Source of the DNA: Pseudomonas congelans
GTDB lineage: Bacteria > Pseudomonadota > Gammaproteobacteria > Pseudomonadales > Pseudomonadaceae
Assembly: GCF_900103225.1 (NCBI RefSeq)
Contig: NZ_FNJH01000005.1
Span: forward strand, 251,671-315,670
Reading direction: 5' to 3'
DNA length: 64,000 bases
This document shows positions 52,097-60,132 of this stretch, piece after piece. The notes beneath the pieces are model-generated. The model ran no database searches and was not told where the DNA came from. It was given only the letters and a program-made list of their open reading frames with translations. How positions within the stretch are numbered: position 1 is the first letter of the stretch; every line of letters begins with the position of its first letter. Both the position numbers and the translations under genes were made by a program.

Positions 52097-53034
52097 ATCC
52101 AGCCGCCCCATTGCAGGATGAAAATCCCGACGTTGGTGGTGACTGCCGCGGCCAGGGTGGTGATGACGATGATCGCCGCAGCCAGCTCGTAATTGCCGTT
52201 GGCCGTGCGCGCCATGATGTAGCTGGCAGCCGCCGTCGGGCTGCCGAAGTACAGGAACAGAATCCCCAGTTCAGCGCCGCGAAAACCGGCCAGCCAGGCG
52301 GCCAGCGTGCACAGCACTGGCAGCGTGATCATCTTCATGACGCTGGCACTGACAGCCAGTTTTCCGCTCTTGCGCAACGAGGCCAGCGACAGCGTGCCAC
52401 CGATGCAGATCAGTGCCAGCGGCAAAGTCATCTGTGCCAGGTAGCTGCCGGAGGTTTCCAGCCATTTGGGCAGGCCGATGCCGAAGTAAGCGAAGGGCGA
52501 GGCTATGATCACGCTGATGATCAGCGGGTTGGCCAGCACGCTTTTGAAGATGCTCCAGGGGTCGGACTTGATCACCGGGCTGTAAACCGCCAATACCACC
52601 GTCGACAAGGTGTTGTAGAAGACGATGACCAGCGCAGCGAGAATAGCACCCAGTGAAATGCCATCAGGCCCGTACATGCTGGCCGCCAGCGCCAGACCGA
52701 TGACACCGTTATTGCCACGAAACGCACCCTGGACGTAGATCCCGCGCTCTTCGTGCGGGCAACGCCAGATCGCCCAGCCCCAGGCGAAGGCAAAACTCAG
52801 AAGCGTCGCGATGCTGAAAAAAATCAGCAGTTTGGGCTGCAGGGCGGTGCGCAGATCGGCGTGAATAATGCCCAGAAACAGCAGCGCAGGCATGGTGACG
52901 TTGAACACCAGCCCGGAAGCCGCAACGATGAAACCATCATTGATCGCGCCGATACGCCTGAGGAACACGCCCAGAAACAGCATGGCAAACACCGGGGCGG
53001 TGATGTTCAGGGTTTCGAGAAAAATAGCCAGCAT
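52093..53034 (-). CDS. AEC-family transporter (auxin efflux carrier / malate permease type)
   Basis: The 313-residue inner-membrane protein has ten helices in two halves and the family blocks GFIVAASGLVFNVTMPALLF and AFRGNNGVIGLALAASMYG. Bacterial AEC members include malate and other organic-acid carriers; the substrate here cannot be told from sequence or context. It is convergent with the decarboxylase-like gene. Confidence 0.88.
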   Translation of the reverse strand: MLAIFLETLNITAPVFAMLFLGVFLRRIGAINDGFIVAASGLVFNVTMPALLFLGIIHADLRTALQPKLLIFFSIATLLSFAFAWGWAIWRCPHEERGIYVQGAFRGNNGVIGLALAASMYGPDGISLGAILAALVIVFYNTLSTVVLAVYSPVIKSDPWSIFKSVLANPLIISVIIASPFAYFGIGLPKWLETSGSYLAQMTLPLALICIGGTLSLASLRKSGKLAVSASVMKMITLPVLCTLAAWLAGFRGAELGILFLYFGSPTAAASYIMARTANGNYELAAAIIVITTLAAAVTTNVGIFILQWGGWI

Positions 53035-53141
53035 GCAACGCGTCCGGTCCCGTCGTTAGGTAGCTCATGATAGGCCACCGACGACCAGCATGTTGCACGG
53101 AATTTCCGAAACCCTGATCACCCCGCAGCGATTGTCGTTTA

Positions 53142-54725
53142 TCAGACGATGCGGCTGACTTCCTTCACAGGCTGGAGCTTGCGCTCGAAGACCGATACAC
53201 CGTCCAGATCGCGCAGCGCCACGGTCATTTCACCGGTCTGCCCGTCGATATTCACTTCGCCAAAGAACTGAAAGCCCGCAAACGGCGAGGTGTTCTGCGC
53301 AGGGGGCGCCTTCTGGAACACCAGCTCGGGACCAAAGGTCTTGTCCAGCACGTTGGGACCATAACTGCCGGCATTCAATGGCCCGGCGACGAACTCCCAG
53401 AACGGGTCGAAGTCCTGAAACACGGCCAGGTCCGGCTGGTAATGATGCGCGGCGCAGTAATGCACGTCGGCCGTCAGCCAGACACAATCGCGAATCTTCT
53501 GCGCACGCAGGTACGCCAGCAATTCGGCGACCTCCAGCTCACGCCCCAACGCCGGGCCGTCATTGCCGTTGGCAATGGCCTCCCAACGCTGCACGCCGGG
53601 GCTGACCTCGCCATCCGGCACGCCCAGGCCGATGGGCATGTCCGCCGCGATCACTTTCCACTGCGCGCGCGACGCGTTGAGCTCGCGCTTGAGCCAGTCC
53701 AGTTGCTCACGGCCCAGAAATGCAGTGGTCGGGCCAGGTTTGTCGGCCAGGTTGGCATCATTGCCGGCACGGTAGCTGCGCATATCCAGGACAAATACGT
53801 CGAGCATCGGACCGTAGGGGATCTTGCGATAAATGCGCCCGCCGTTGTCTGCTTCCTGCAAGCGCAGCGGTGCGTATTCCAGATAAGCCTGGCGGGCACG
53901 CGAGGACAGCAGGCCGATGTCCTTGACCTTGTAGCGATCATCGAGCTGTTTGCTGGGCGACCAGTTGTTGGTGACCTCGTGATCGTCCCACTGCCAGATC
54001 TGCGGCACTTCGGCGTTGAAGCGGCGCAGGTTTTCATCCATCAGGTTGTAGCGGTAATTACCCCGGTATTCGTCGAGGGTCTCCGCCACCTTGCTCTTTG
54101 CCTCGGTGGTGATGTTGCGCCAGACACGCCCGCCCTCCGTGGTGAGCTGCTCCGGCACCGGGCTGTCGGCGTAGATGGTGTCACCGCTGTGGATAAAAAA
54201 GTCCGGCAGGCGCAAACGCATGGCTTCATAGATACGCATGCCACCGATATCGGGGTTGATGCCAAAGCCCTGCCCCACCGTGTCGCCGCTCCAGACGAAG
54301 CGAATGTCGCGACGCTGTTGCGGCGTGCTGCGCAGATGGCCGAACCACGGCTCGCTGACGACACCGCTCTGCGCATCCTCGAAAGACACCCGGTAGAAAA
54401 TTGCCTGATCGACCGGCAGCCCGCTCAACTCGACCCGCGCGGTAAAGTCGCTACGCTGATCGGCCAGCGCCGACACCACGCGGCGTGGCTGAGTGAACAT
54501 GCTGCGCGTGTCCCACTCGACGATCATGCGTGAAGGCCGGTCGCTACGGCTCCAGACGATCGCCTTGTCGCCGAACACATCGCCGGACTGCACGCCATCC
54601 ACCATCTTCGGGCGATCCTGCACCGAAGCGATGACCGCCGGCGCAACACCCGGTAACAGCAGACCGGCACCCACAGTTCCGACAGCCTGGATGACACGGC
54701 GACGCTTGAGATCGAACTGGCTCAC
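53142..54725 (-). CDS. phoD: PhoD-type alkaline phosphatase, Tat-exported
   Basis: The 527-residue protein starts with GTG at 54725, six bases after AGGGG. It opens with a twin-arginine signal (KRRRVIQAVGTVGAGLLLPG) that would send it folded to the periplasm. The PhoD N domain (FnIII-like) and catalytic domain follow, with metal blocks VWSGDTVGQGF, FFIHSGDTIYADSP, IWQWDDHEVTNNW and WLTADVHYCAAHHY. PhoD enzymes free phosphate from mono- and diesters and use calcium and iron. No Pho box was recognised. The frame reaching 54884 is not used. Confidence 0.9.
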   Translation of the reverse strand: MSQFDLKRRRVIQAVGTVGAGLLLPGVAPAVIASVQDRPKMVDGVQSGDVFGDKAIVWSRSDRPSRMIVEWDTRSMFTQPRRVVSALADQRSDFTARVELSGLPVDQAIFYRVSFEDAQSGVVSEPWFGHLRSTPQQRRDIRFVWSGDTVGQGFGINPDIGGMRIYEAMRLRLPDFFIHSGDTIYADSPVPEQLTTEGGRVWRNITTEAKSKVAETLDEYRGNYRYNLMDENLRRFNAEVPQIWQWDDHEVTNNWSPSKQLDDRYKVKDIGLLSSRARQAYLEYAPLRLQEADNGGRIYRKIPYGPMLDVFVLDMRSYRAGNDANLADKPGPTTAFLGREQLDWLKRELNASRAQWKVIAADMPIGLGVPDGEVSPGVQRWEAIANGNDGPALGRELEVAELLAYLRAQKIRDCVWLTADVHYCAAHHYQPDLAVFQDFDPFWEFVAGPLNAGSYGPNVLDKTFGPELVFQKAPPAQNTSPFAGFQFFGEVNIDGQTGEMTVALRDLDGVSVFERKLQPVKEVSRIV

Positions 54726-54882
54726 GGTTATCCCCTCGCTGACAGGTAAAAAAGCACCGTAGCAGGGGAATATTGGCGCTGTATGACAGCGCAAGAGATC
54801 AAGCTCATGGCTGACGCCAAAAACCTCCGGCGCCCGGTAACTGGTAAACTCCCGCGCCTTATTCCAGCCCGAGGCGCTCAGC

Positions 54883-55899
54883 ATGTCTTCCTTGAATCAG
54901 GCGCTCAGCGTCGCCCTCGACAATCGCCAGGCGTTGCTCGACCAATTGCATGGACAGGGCACGGACTGCTATCGACTGTTTCACGGCAGCCAGGAAGGTG
55001 CCAGCGGGCTGACCATCGACCGCTACGGCCCGCAATTGCTGGTGCAGAGTTTCCATACCCGCCTGGATCGCGATGCCCTGCTGGCGCTGCATGAGCAGGT
55101 CAACACGCGCCTGGGTTTGGACACCCTGCTGGTCTATAACGATCGTTCGCAAGGCAACTCGCGCGTGGATCGTCACGATACCGTGTACAAGGCTGAAGAA
55201 GCGGCTCTGGCCGATCATGTCGGCCACGAATGGGGTCTCAATTACCGGGTCCGCGGCAGGCATGCAGGCCAGGACCCGCTGTTGTTTCTGGACCTGCGCA
55301 ACACGCGCGGCTGGGTCAAGCAGCACAGCGCCGGCAAAAGCGTGCTGAACCTGTTCGCCTACACCTGCGGCGTCGGACTCAGTGCTGCGGCCGGTGGCGC
55401 AAGTGAAGTGTGCAATCTGGACTTCGCAGAGGGCAATCTGGCGGTGGGTCGCGAGAACGGTGCGCTCAATCCGCAACTGCCACCCATGCAATTCATCCAG
55501 TCGGACTACTTTCCGGCGATCCGCCAACTGGCCGGGCTGCCGATTGCCGCACGCCGCAGCCAGCAATTGCCCAGCTACGTGAAACTGCAACAGCGCCAAT
55601 ATGATCTGGTCCTGCTCGATCCGCCCGCCTGGGCCAAGAGCGCGTTCGGCACCGTTGATTTGCTGCGCGACTACCAAAGCCTGCTCAAACCTGCGCTGTT
55701 GACCACGGCAGACGATGGCGTGCTGATTTGTTGCAACAATCTGGCGAAAGTCAGCATGCAGGACTGGCGTGAGCAGGTACTGCGCTGTGCCACCAAGGCC
55801 GGGCGTCCGGTACGCGACTGTCAGGAGATGCGTCCCGCCGCAGACTTCCCGTCTCAGGATAATCAACCGCCGTTGAAAACGCTGATTCTGCAACTCTGA
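54883..55899 (+). CDS. Class I SAM-dependent methyltransferase, RlmI/RlmK-like
   Basis: The 338-residue protein has a central EEHEE-type domain (about 50-130) and a Rossmann methyltransferase domain (about 150-338) with motif I VLNLFAYTCGVGLSAAAGG, acidic VCNLDFAEGNL and motif IV LVLLDPPAWAKS. RlmI in E. coli methylates C1962 of 23S rRNA, but has an N-terminal PUA domain of about 70 residues; this protein starts inside the next domain and lacks it. A paralogue or rRNA enzyme with other specificity is possible. It is divergent from phoD. Confidence 0.85.
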   Translation: MSSLNQALSVALDNRQALLDQLHGQGTDCYRLFHGSQEGASGLTIDRYGPQLLVQSFHTRLDRDALLALHEQVNTRLGLDTLLVYNDRSQGNSRVDRHDTVYKAEEAALADHVGHEWGLNYRVRGRHAGQDPLLFLDLRNTRGWVKQHSAGKSVLNLFAYTCGVGLSAAAGGASEVCNLDFAEGNLAVGRENGALNPQLPPMQFIQSDYFPAIRQLAGLPIAARRSQQLPSYVKLQQRQYDLVLLDPPAWAKSAFGTVDLLRDYQSLLKPALLTTADDGVLICCNNLAKVSMQDWREQVLRCATKAGRPVRDCQEMRPAADFPSQDNQPPLKTLILQL

Positions 55900-56022
55900 T
55901 CCGGCGCCTGATATCGTAAAACGCAACCGGAATGTTCCTACAAGCCACGATGGCAGTGCCTTCGGAACCGAACAGGCATGCCATACTCCAAGGGCTTCCA
56001 AAAGAGAGAGACGCCGCTGCCC

Positions 56023-59007
56023 ATGTCCAGAGGATTGAAACGCACACTTGGCTCCCTGCTGGCTGTGATCGCGCTCTACAGTTTGCTGGGGTTTTTCATT
56101 CTTCCCGGCGTCGCTCTGCGGATCGCGAACCAGCAACTGGCCAGTTACGCCACGGTGCCGGCAAAGCTCGAACGCCTGGAATTCAACCCCTACACGCTGG
56201 AGCTGACACTCTGGGGCCTGAATATCGGCACGCCGGGCAAGGAGCAGGTGGCGTTTGAAAAGCTTTATGCCAATCTGCAGATCAACAGCCTGTGGACACG
56301 GGCCCTGCATCTGCAACGCGTCGAGCTGATCAAACCGCGCACCGAGCTGCTGTTCGACAAACAGGGCAAGCTCAATCTGGCACAGCTGTTCAAGCTGCCT
56401 GCCAGCGAACCGACAAAGGACGAACCCGCCACCAAGCCGTTCCCGCTGCGTATCGACGAAATCAAACTGGCGGGCGGCTACGTGCACTTCCAGGACCTGC
56501 GCCCCAGCCAGCCCATCGAGTTTCTCTACGACGCGCTGGATTTCGAGCTCAAGAACCTCAGCACGCTGCCTGAAGACAATGCCGACATGACTCTGGTCGC
56601 GGCGGGGCCGGACGGTGGGCAGATCGACTGGGTCGGCCGTATCAGCCTGATCCCGATCACCTCCGAGGGCACGCTGAAAGTCACCGACAGCAAGATGAAG
56701 CTGTGGTGGCCTTACGTGCGTGATGCCTTGCCGCTGGCGCTCGAGGACGGCGTGCTGAATTTCAGCACGGCCTACACACTGAATCTGTCCAAGGAAACCG
56801 AGCTGAAGTTGACCAACGTGTCGGCCAGTGTCGCGCCTTTCGCGCTCAACGCTCCCGACGGTCGCCCACTGGTGCGCCTGCAACGCCTGGACGTCAGCGA
56901 AACATCGGTCGACCTGGCAAAACAGCTGGTTACTGTAGGCAAGATCCGCAGCCAGAAGCTGGAAACCTGGGCCGCGCGTGAAGCCGACGGGCAACTGGAC
57001 TGGCAAAAACTGTTCGCCAGCCAACCGGGCAAGCCCGCAGCACCGCACACGCCAGCCGTGGACGAAAAAGCCGCCGAGCCTGCGCCGGCCACCGAGGCCT
57101 CAGCCAAAGCCGGCACTCAACCCGTGGCGCAGAGCAAACCCTGGCAGGTCCTGTTGCGTGATGTGCAGTTGCGCAACTACATGGTTCATCTGGCCGATCG
57201 CGTGCCTCAAGAGCCCGTCGCGCTGGACGTTGGCCCGCTGAATCTGGACATGCAGAATTTCGACAGCCTGAACAAGGCGCCCTTCACGCTCAAGCTGGAT
57301 TCCGGACTGGGCAAGCAGGGCAATCTCACTGCAGCCGGCGACGTGAACCTCAACCCGGTCAGCGCACGGCTCAACGTGACGACCCGCGACATCGACCTGC
57401 GCCTGGCCCAGGCCTACATCAGCCCGTTCATTCGTCTCGAGCTGCGCAGCGGCATGCTCGGCAGCGATCTGGCGGTCGACCTGACAAGCACCGAGCCACT
57501 GGCGTTCAGCGTCACCGGTAAAGCGCAGGTCAATCAGTTGCACACACTGGATACGCTCAAACAGCGCGACTTCCTGAAGTGGCAGCAAGTGGCGCTGGAG
57601 GGGTTGGAATACCAGCACGGCAAGGGCCTCTCGATTGCCAAAGTGAATATGGATCAGCCCTACGCGCGCTTCATGATCAATGAAGACCGGACCACCAATA
57701 TCGACGATCTATTGATACCGCAACCAGCCGACGCGGCTGCCGGCAAGACCGCCAACCAGCCAAAGGCAGCCAGAACTCAAGCCGCAAGCAAGAAGGAAAA
57801 CCCGCTGGCGATCTACGTGGGTGAAGTGAATATCAAAGAGGGTTCGGCAAACTTTGCCGACATGACTCTGACCCCTAACTTCGCCACCGCCGTGCAGCAG
57901 CTCAACGGTCGTATCGGCACCATCGACAACCGCAAGCCTACCCCGGCACCCGTGAACATCGAGGGCAAGGTCGACCGCTATGCGCCGGTGACCATCAAGG
58001 GCAGCCTCAACCCGTTCGACCCGATGGCCGGTCTGGATATCACCACAAGCTTCAAGCGCGTCGAGCTGACCAACTTGACCCCCTACTCCGGCAAGTTCGC
58101 AGGCTTCCGGATCCGTAAGGGCAGGCTCAATCTCGACCTGCACTACCTGATCACCAAGGGCCAGCTCAAGGCCCAGAACAAGGTGCTGGTGGAGCAGCTG
58201 CAACTGGGTGAGCGGGTCGACAGTCCGGATGCACTGGACCTGCCTATTCGTCTGGCGGTCGCCTTGCTCAAGGATACCAAGGGGCGTATTTCCCTGGAGC
58301 TGCCCATCGAAGGCGACCTGAACAACCCGCAGTTCAGCGTCATGCCGATTGTCTGGCAGACCCTGCGCAACCTGGTGCTGCGTACAGCGCAAGCCCCGTT
58401 CAAGATGCTCGGCGGGCTGGTCGCCGGTGGAAGCTCCGAGGACCTCGGCAGCGTCAGCTTCGCGCCAGGCGCCAGTGACTTGTCGGCAGAGGCGCAAAAT
58501 GCCCTGGACAAGCTCTCGGTAGCGCTCAAGGAGCGTCCGGACCTGAAACTGGAGATCGAGGGCACCAGCGCTGCCAGCAGTGACGGTCCATTGATCGCCC
58601 AGCAGAGGCTGGAACGCGAATACCAGTACACGTACTACAAGATCCTCCAGCGACGCGGCGACAAGGTTCCAGCCAGGGCCGGCTTGATACAGGTCCCGGA
58701 AGAGGAAAAAGCGCCCATGCTTGAAGGTATCTACAGGACACGTTTGAAACAGCAGCCGCCTGCTGAATGGGCCAGTCTGGGCAAGGAGCAACGTTCAGCC
58801 CAGATGCGTGCCGCTGTACTCAAGTTCTGGAGCAGCAATGAGCTGCTGCTGCGCGAACTGGGCCAGAGCAGAGCCAGCAGCATCAAGGATTACCTGGTGG
58901 ACAAGGGTAAGCTCGAAGACGCTCGCGTGTACTTTGTCGACGCCCGCCTGGGCCAGGCCCAACCGGATGGTAAAGTCATCAGCCCCCTCCACCTCGACAG
59001 CGAGTGA
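56023..59007 (+). CDS. DUF748 protein with C-terminal OmpA-like domain
   Basis: The protein has 994 residues from the ATG at 56023, with one N-terminal membrane helix (about 9-29, LGSLLAVIALYSLLGFFILPG). It has a long AsmA-like beta-rich DUF748 region and, from about residue 805, OmpA-like text: VSFAPGASDLSAEAQNALDKL, LKLEIEGTS and, after an insert of about 85 residues, LGQSRASSIKDYLVDKG. The plan suggests a protein anchored in the inner membrane whose end reaches peptidoglycan or the outer membrane. An ATG at 55978 would add 15 residues. It overlaps the next gene by four bases. Confidence 0.87.
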   Translation: MSRGLKRTLGSLLAVIALYSLLGFFILPGVALRIANQQLASYATVPAKLERLEFNPYTLELTLWGLNIGTPGKEQVAFEKLYANLQINSLWTRALHLQRVELIKPRTELLFDKQGKLNLAQLFKLPASEPTKDEPATKPFPLRIDEIKLAGGYVHFQDLRPSQPIEFLYDALDFELKNLSTLPEDNADMTLVAAGPDGGQIDWVGRISLIPITSEGTLKVTDSKMKLWWPYVRDALPLALEDGVLNFSTAYTLNLSKETELKLTNVSASVAPFALNAPDGRPLVRLQRLDVSETSVDLAKQLVTVGKIRSQKLETWAAREADGQLDWQKLFASQPGKPAAPHTPAVDEKAAEPAPATEASAKAGTQPVAQSKPWQVLLRDVQLRNYMVHLADRVPQEPVALDVGPLNLDMQNFDSLNKAPFTLKLDSGLGKQGNLTAAGDVNLNPVSARLNVTTRDIDLRLAQAYISPFIRLELRSGMLGSDLAVDLTSTEPLAFSVTGKAQVNQLHTLDTLKQRDFLKWQQVALEGLEYQHGKGLSIAKVNMDQPYARFMINEDRTTNIDDLLIPQPADAAAGKTANQPKAARTQAASKKENPLAIYVGEVNIKEGSANFADMTLTPNFATAVQQLNGRIGTIDNRKPTPAPVNIEGKVDRYAPVTIKGSLNPFDPMAGLDITTSFKRVELTNLTPYSGKFAGFRIRKGRLNLDLHYLITKGQLKAQNKVLVEQLQLGERVDSPDALDLPIRLAVALLKDTKGRISLELPIEGDLNNPQFSVMPIVWQTLRNLVLRTAQAPFKMLGGLVAGGSSEDLGSVSFAPGASDLSAEAQNALDKLSVALKERPDLKLEIEGTSAASSDGPLIAQQRLEREYQYTYYKILQRRGDKVPARAGLIQVPEEEKAPMLEGIYRTRLKQQPPAEWASLGKEQRSAQMRAAVLKFWSSNELLLRELGQSRASSIKDYLVDKGKLEDARVYFVDARLGQAQPDGKVISPLHLDSE

Positions 59008-59342
59008 AGCCTTTGGCACACACCCGAATCAAACTGCTGATCAACCTGACCCTCGCCGCCGTTGCAGGGTCAGTTGTCGCCTCGGCACATGCCACCTCAA
59101 CCCTGCGTTGCGGCAGCCAGCTGGTCAGCACCGGTGACCGGGCGTTCGACGTCCAACAGAAGTGCGGAGAGCCGGTCAGCCAGGAAGTGCTCGGCACCAA
59201 GGAAACCTTCAATAACAATTATCGAAGGTCCGACGTCGTGAGGGTCGAGGAGTGGATATACGGTCCTGACAACGGCATGTATCAGTACCTGCGCTTCGAA
59301 GGCGGCCGTCTGGTAGGCATCGAAAGCAAACGCCGCAACTGA
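59004..59342 (+). CDS. Exported DUF2845 protein
   Basis: The 112-residue protein has a signal peptide (to about residue 32, VAGSVVASAHA) and a mature DUF2845 domain with two cysteines (LRCGSQLVSTGD and VQQKCGEPV) that may form a disulfide. The start is GTG at 59004, overlapping the DUF748 stop (GTGA), which suggests coupled translation and a shared envelope role. Function unknown. Confidence 0.82.
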   Translation: MKPLAHTRIKLLINLTLAAVAGSVVASAHATSTLRCGSQLVSTGDRAFDVQQKCGEPVSQEVLGTKETFNNNYRRSDVVRVEEWIYGPDNGMYQYLRFEGGRLVGIESKRRN

Positions 59343-59383
59343 TCCTGCCCACCTCCCCCTCCCTCATTTTTAGCCCCCAATAG

Positions 59384-59414
59384 AAAAGGCCCCGACTCTT
59401 CAGTCGGGGCCTTT
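59384..59414. terminator. Bidirectional terminator after the DUF748-DUF2845 pair
   Basis: A perfect 13-bp stem (AAAGGCCCCGACT with AGTCGGGGCCTTT) and a four-base loop lie between the convergent genes, with short A and T runs on either side. Confidence 0.8.
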
Positions 59415-59489
59415 AATGGCTACATCCTTGTAGCCTCGCATGAACCTTCCATCAATCAATGACTGCGGGTGTTCATGGGCAGTAGTCGA

Positions 59490-59843
59490 TTACTCGGCTT
59501 TCAGGCCAGCAGCCGATACGTCTTTAACACCTTTGATTTTCTTGGTGATAGCGACGGCAGTGTTTTTCTGAGCTTCAGTAACTTTTACCATGGAGGACAG
59601 GGAAACCACGCCTTTGTTGGTCTCAACCTTGATGTCCGAACCTGGGATGCCTTTTTCAGTCAGCAGGTCGGCTTTGACTTTGGTGGTGATCCAGGTATCA
59701 GAAGTATCTTCTTTGACTTCTTGAGTAGTGGTGTTAGCGGCCAGAACCATTGGCGCTTGAGCCGAGGTCTGTGCGAAAGCAGCGTTGGCCATGGTCAGAG
59801 TCAGGGCAGTAGCGGTAGCAGCGGCAATAGCGAACTTCTTCAT
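59490..59843 (-). CDS. Periplasmic BON-domain protein (OsmY-like)
   Basis: The 117-residue protein has a signal peptide cut after AAFA (about residue 24) and one BON domain (about 48-115, ITTKVKADLLTEKGIPGSDI and NKGVVSLSSMVK). OsmY-type proteins are periplasmic and induced by osmotic or stationary stress; OsmY itself has two BON domains, this has one. CAGGAG lies about eight bases before the ATG. A -24/-12 type promoter lies about 65 bp upstream. Confidence 0.87.
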   Translation of the reverse strand: MKKFAIAAATATALTLTMANAAFAQTSAQAPMVLAANTTTQEVKEDTSDTWITTKVKADLLTEKGIPGSDIKVETNKGVVSLSSMVKVTEAQKNTAVAITKKIKGVKDVSAAGLKAE

Positions 59844-59907
59844 ACGATAACTCCTGTTTTTCTCAAAATCTGCACCAGCGTGTGGTGGCAGGGTTAGCAG
59901 TTATATC

Positions 59908-59922
59908 GCAAGCGGTGTGCCA
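59908..59922 (-). promoter_or_regulatory. Candidate sigma-54 (-24/-12) promoter before the BON gene
   Basis: The minus strand reads TGGCACACCGCTTGC: TGGCAC, five bases, TTGC. GG and GC are exactly 10 bases apart, as RpoN promoters require. The gap to the ATG is about 65 bp. No enhancer site was identified. Confidence 0.5.
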
Positions 59923-60084
59923 AATCCGGAGCAGTAGAAATACTCTTTAAAATCAATTAGTTATGTTTTTCCTTGTTTTGCCGAGTCGTGCAGATTGCCC
60001 GTTAGTGAAGACCCGGGCTTGCAAGATGCATGTTTGGGCCAAGCAGTTTGCACGCCCCCATTCGTAAACCCCTAATTGCGCTCA

Positions 60085-60112
60085 TAAAAAAAGGACTCCG
60101 AAGAGTCCTTTT
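60085..60112 (-). terminator. pnp intrinsic terminator
   Basis: AAAAGGACTC and GAGTCCTTTT pair around a four-base loop and run into seven T on the minus strand, about 20 bp past the pnp stop. This is the end of the rbfA-truB-rpsO-pnp transcript. Confidence 0.88.
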
Positions 60113-60132
60113 TCACATGTCGCTCAGATCAA

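Noticed and set aside
54726..54884. Longer phoD frame
   Set aside because: The extension precedes the twin-arginine signal and overlaps the divergent promoter region; the GTG at 54725 has a good ribosome site.
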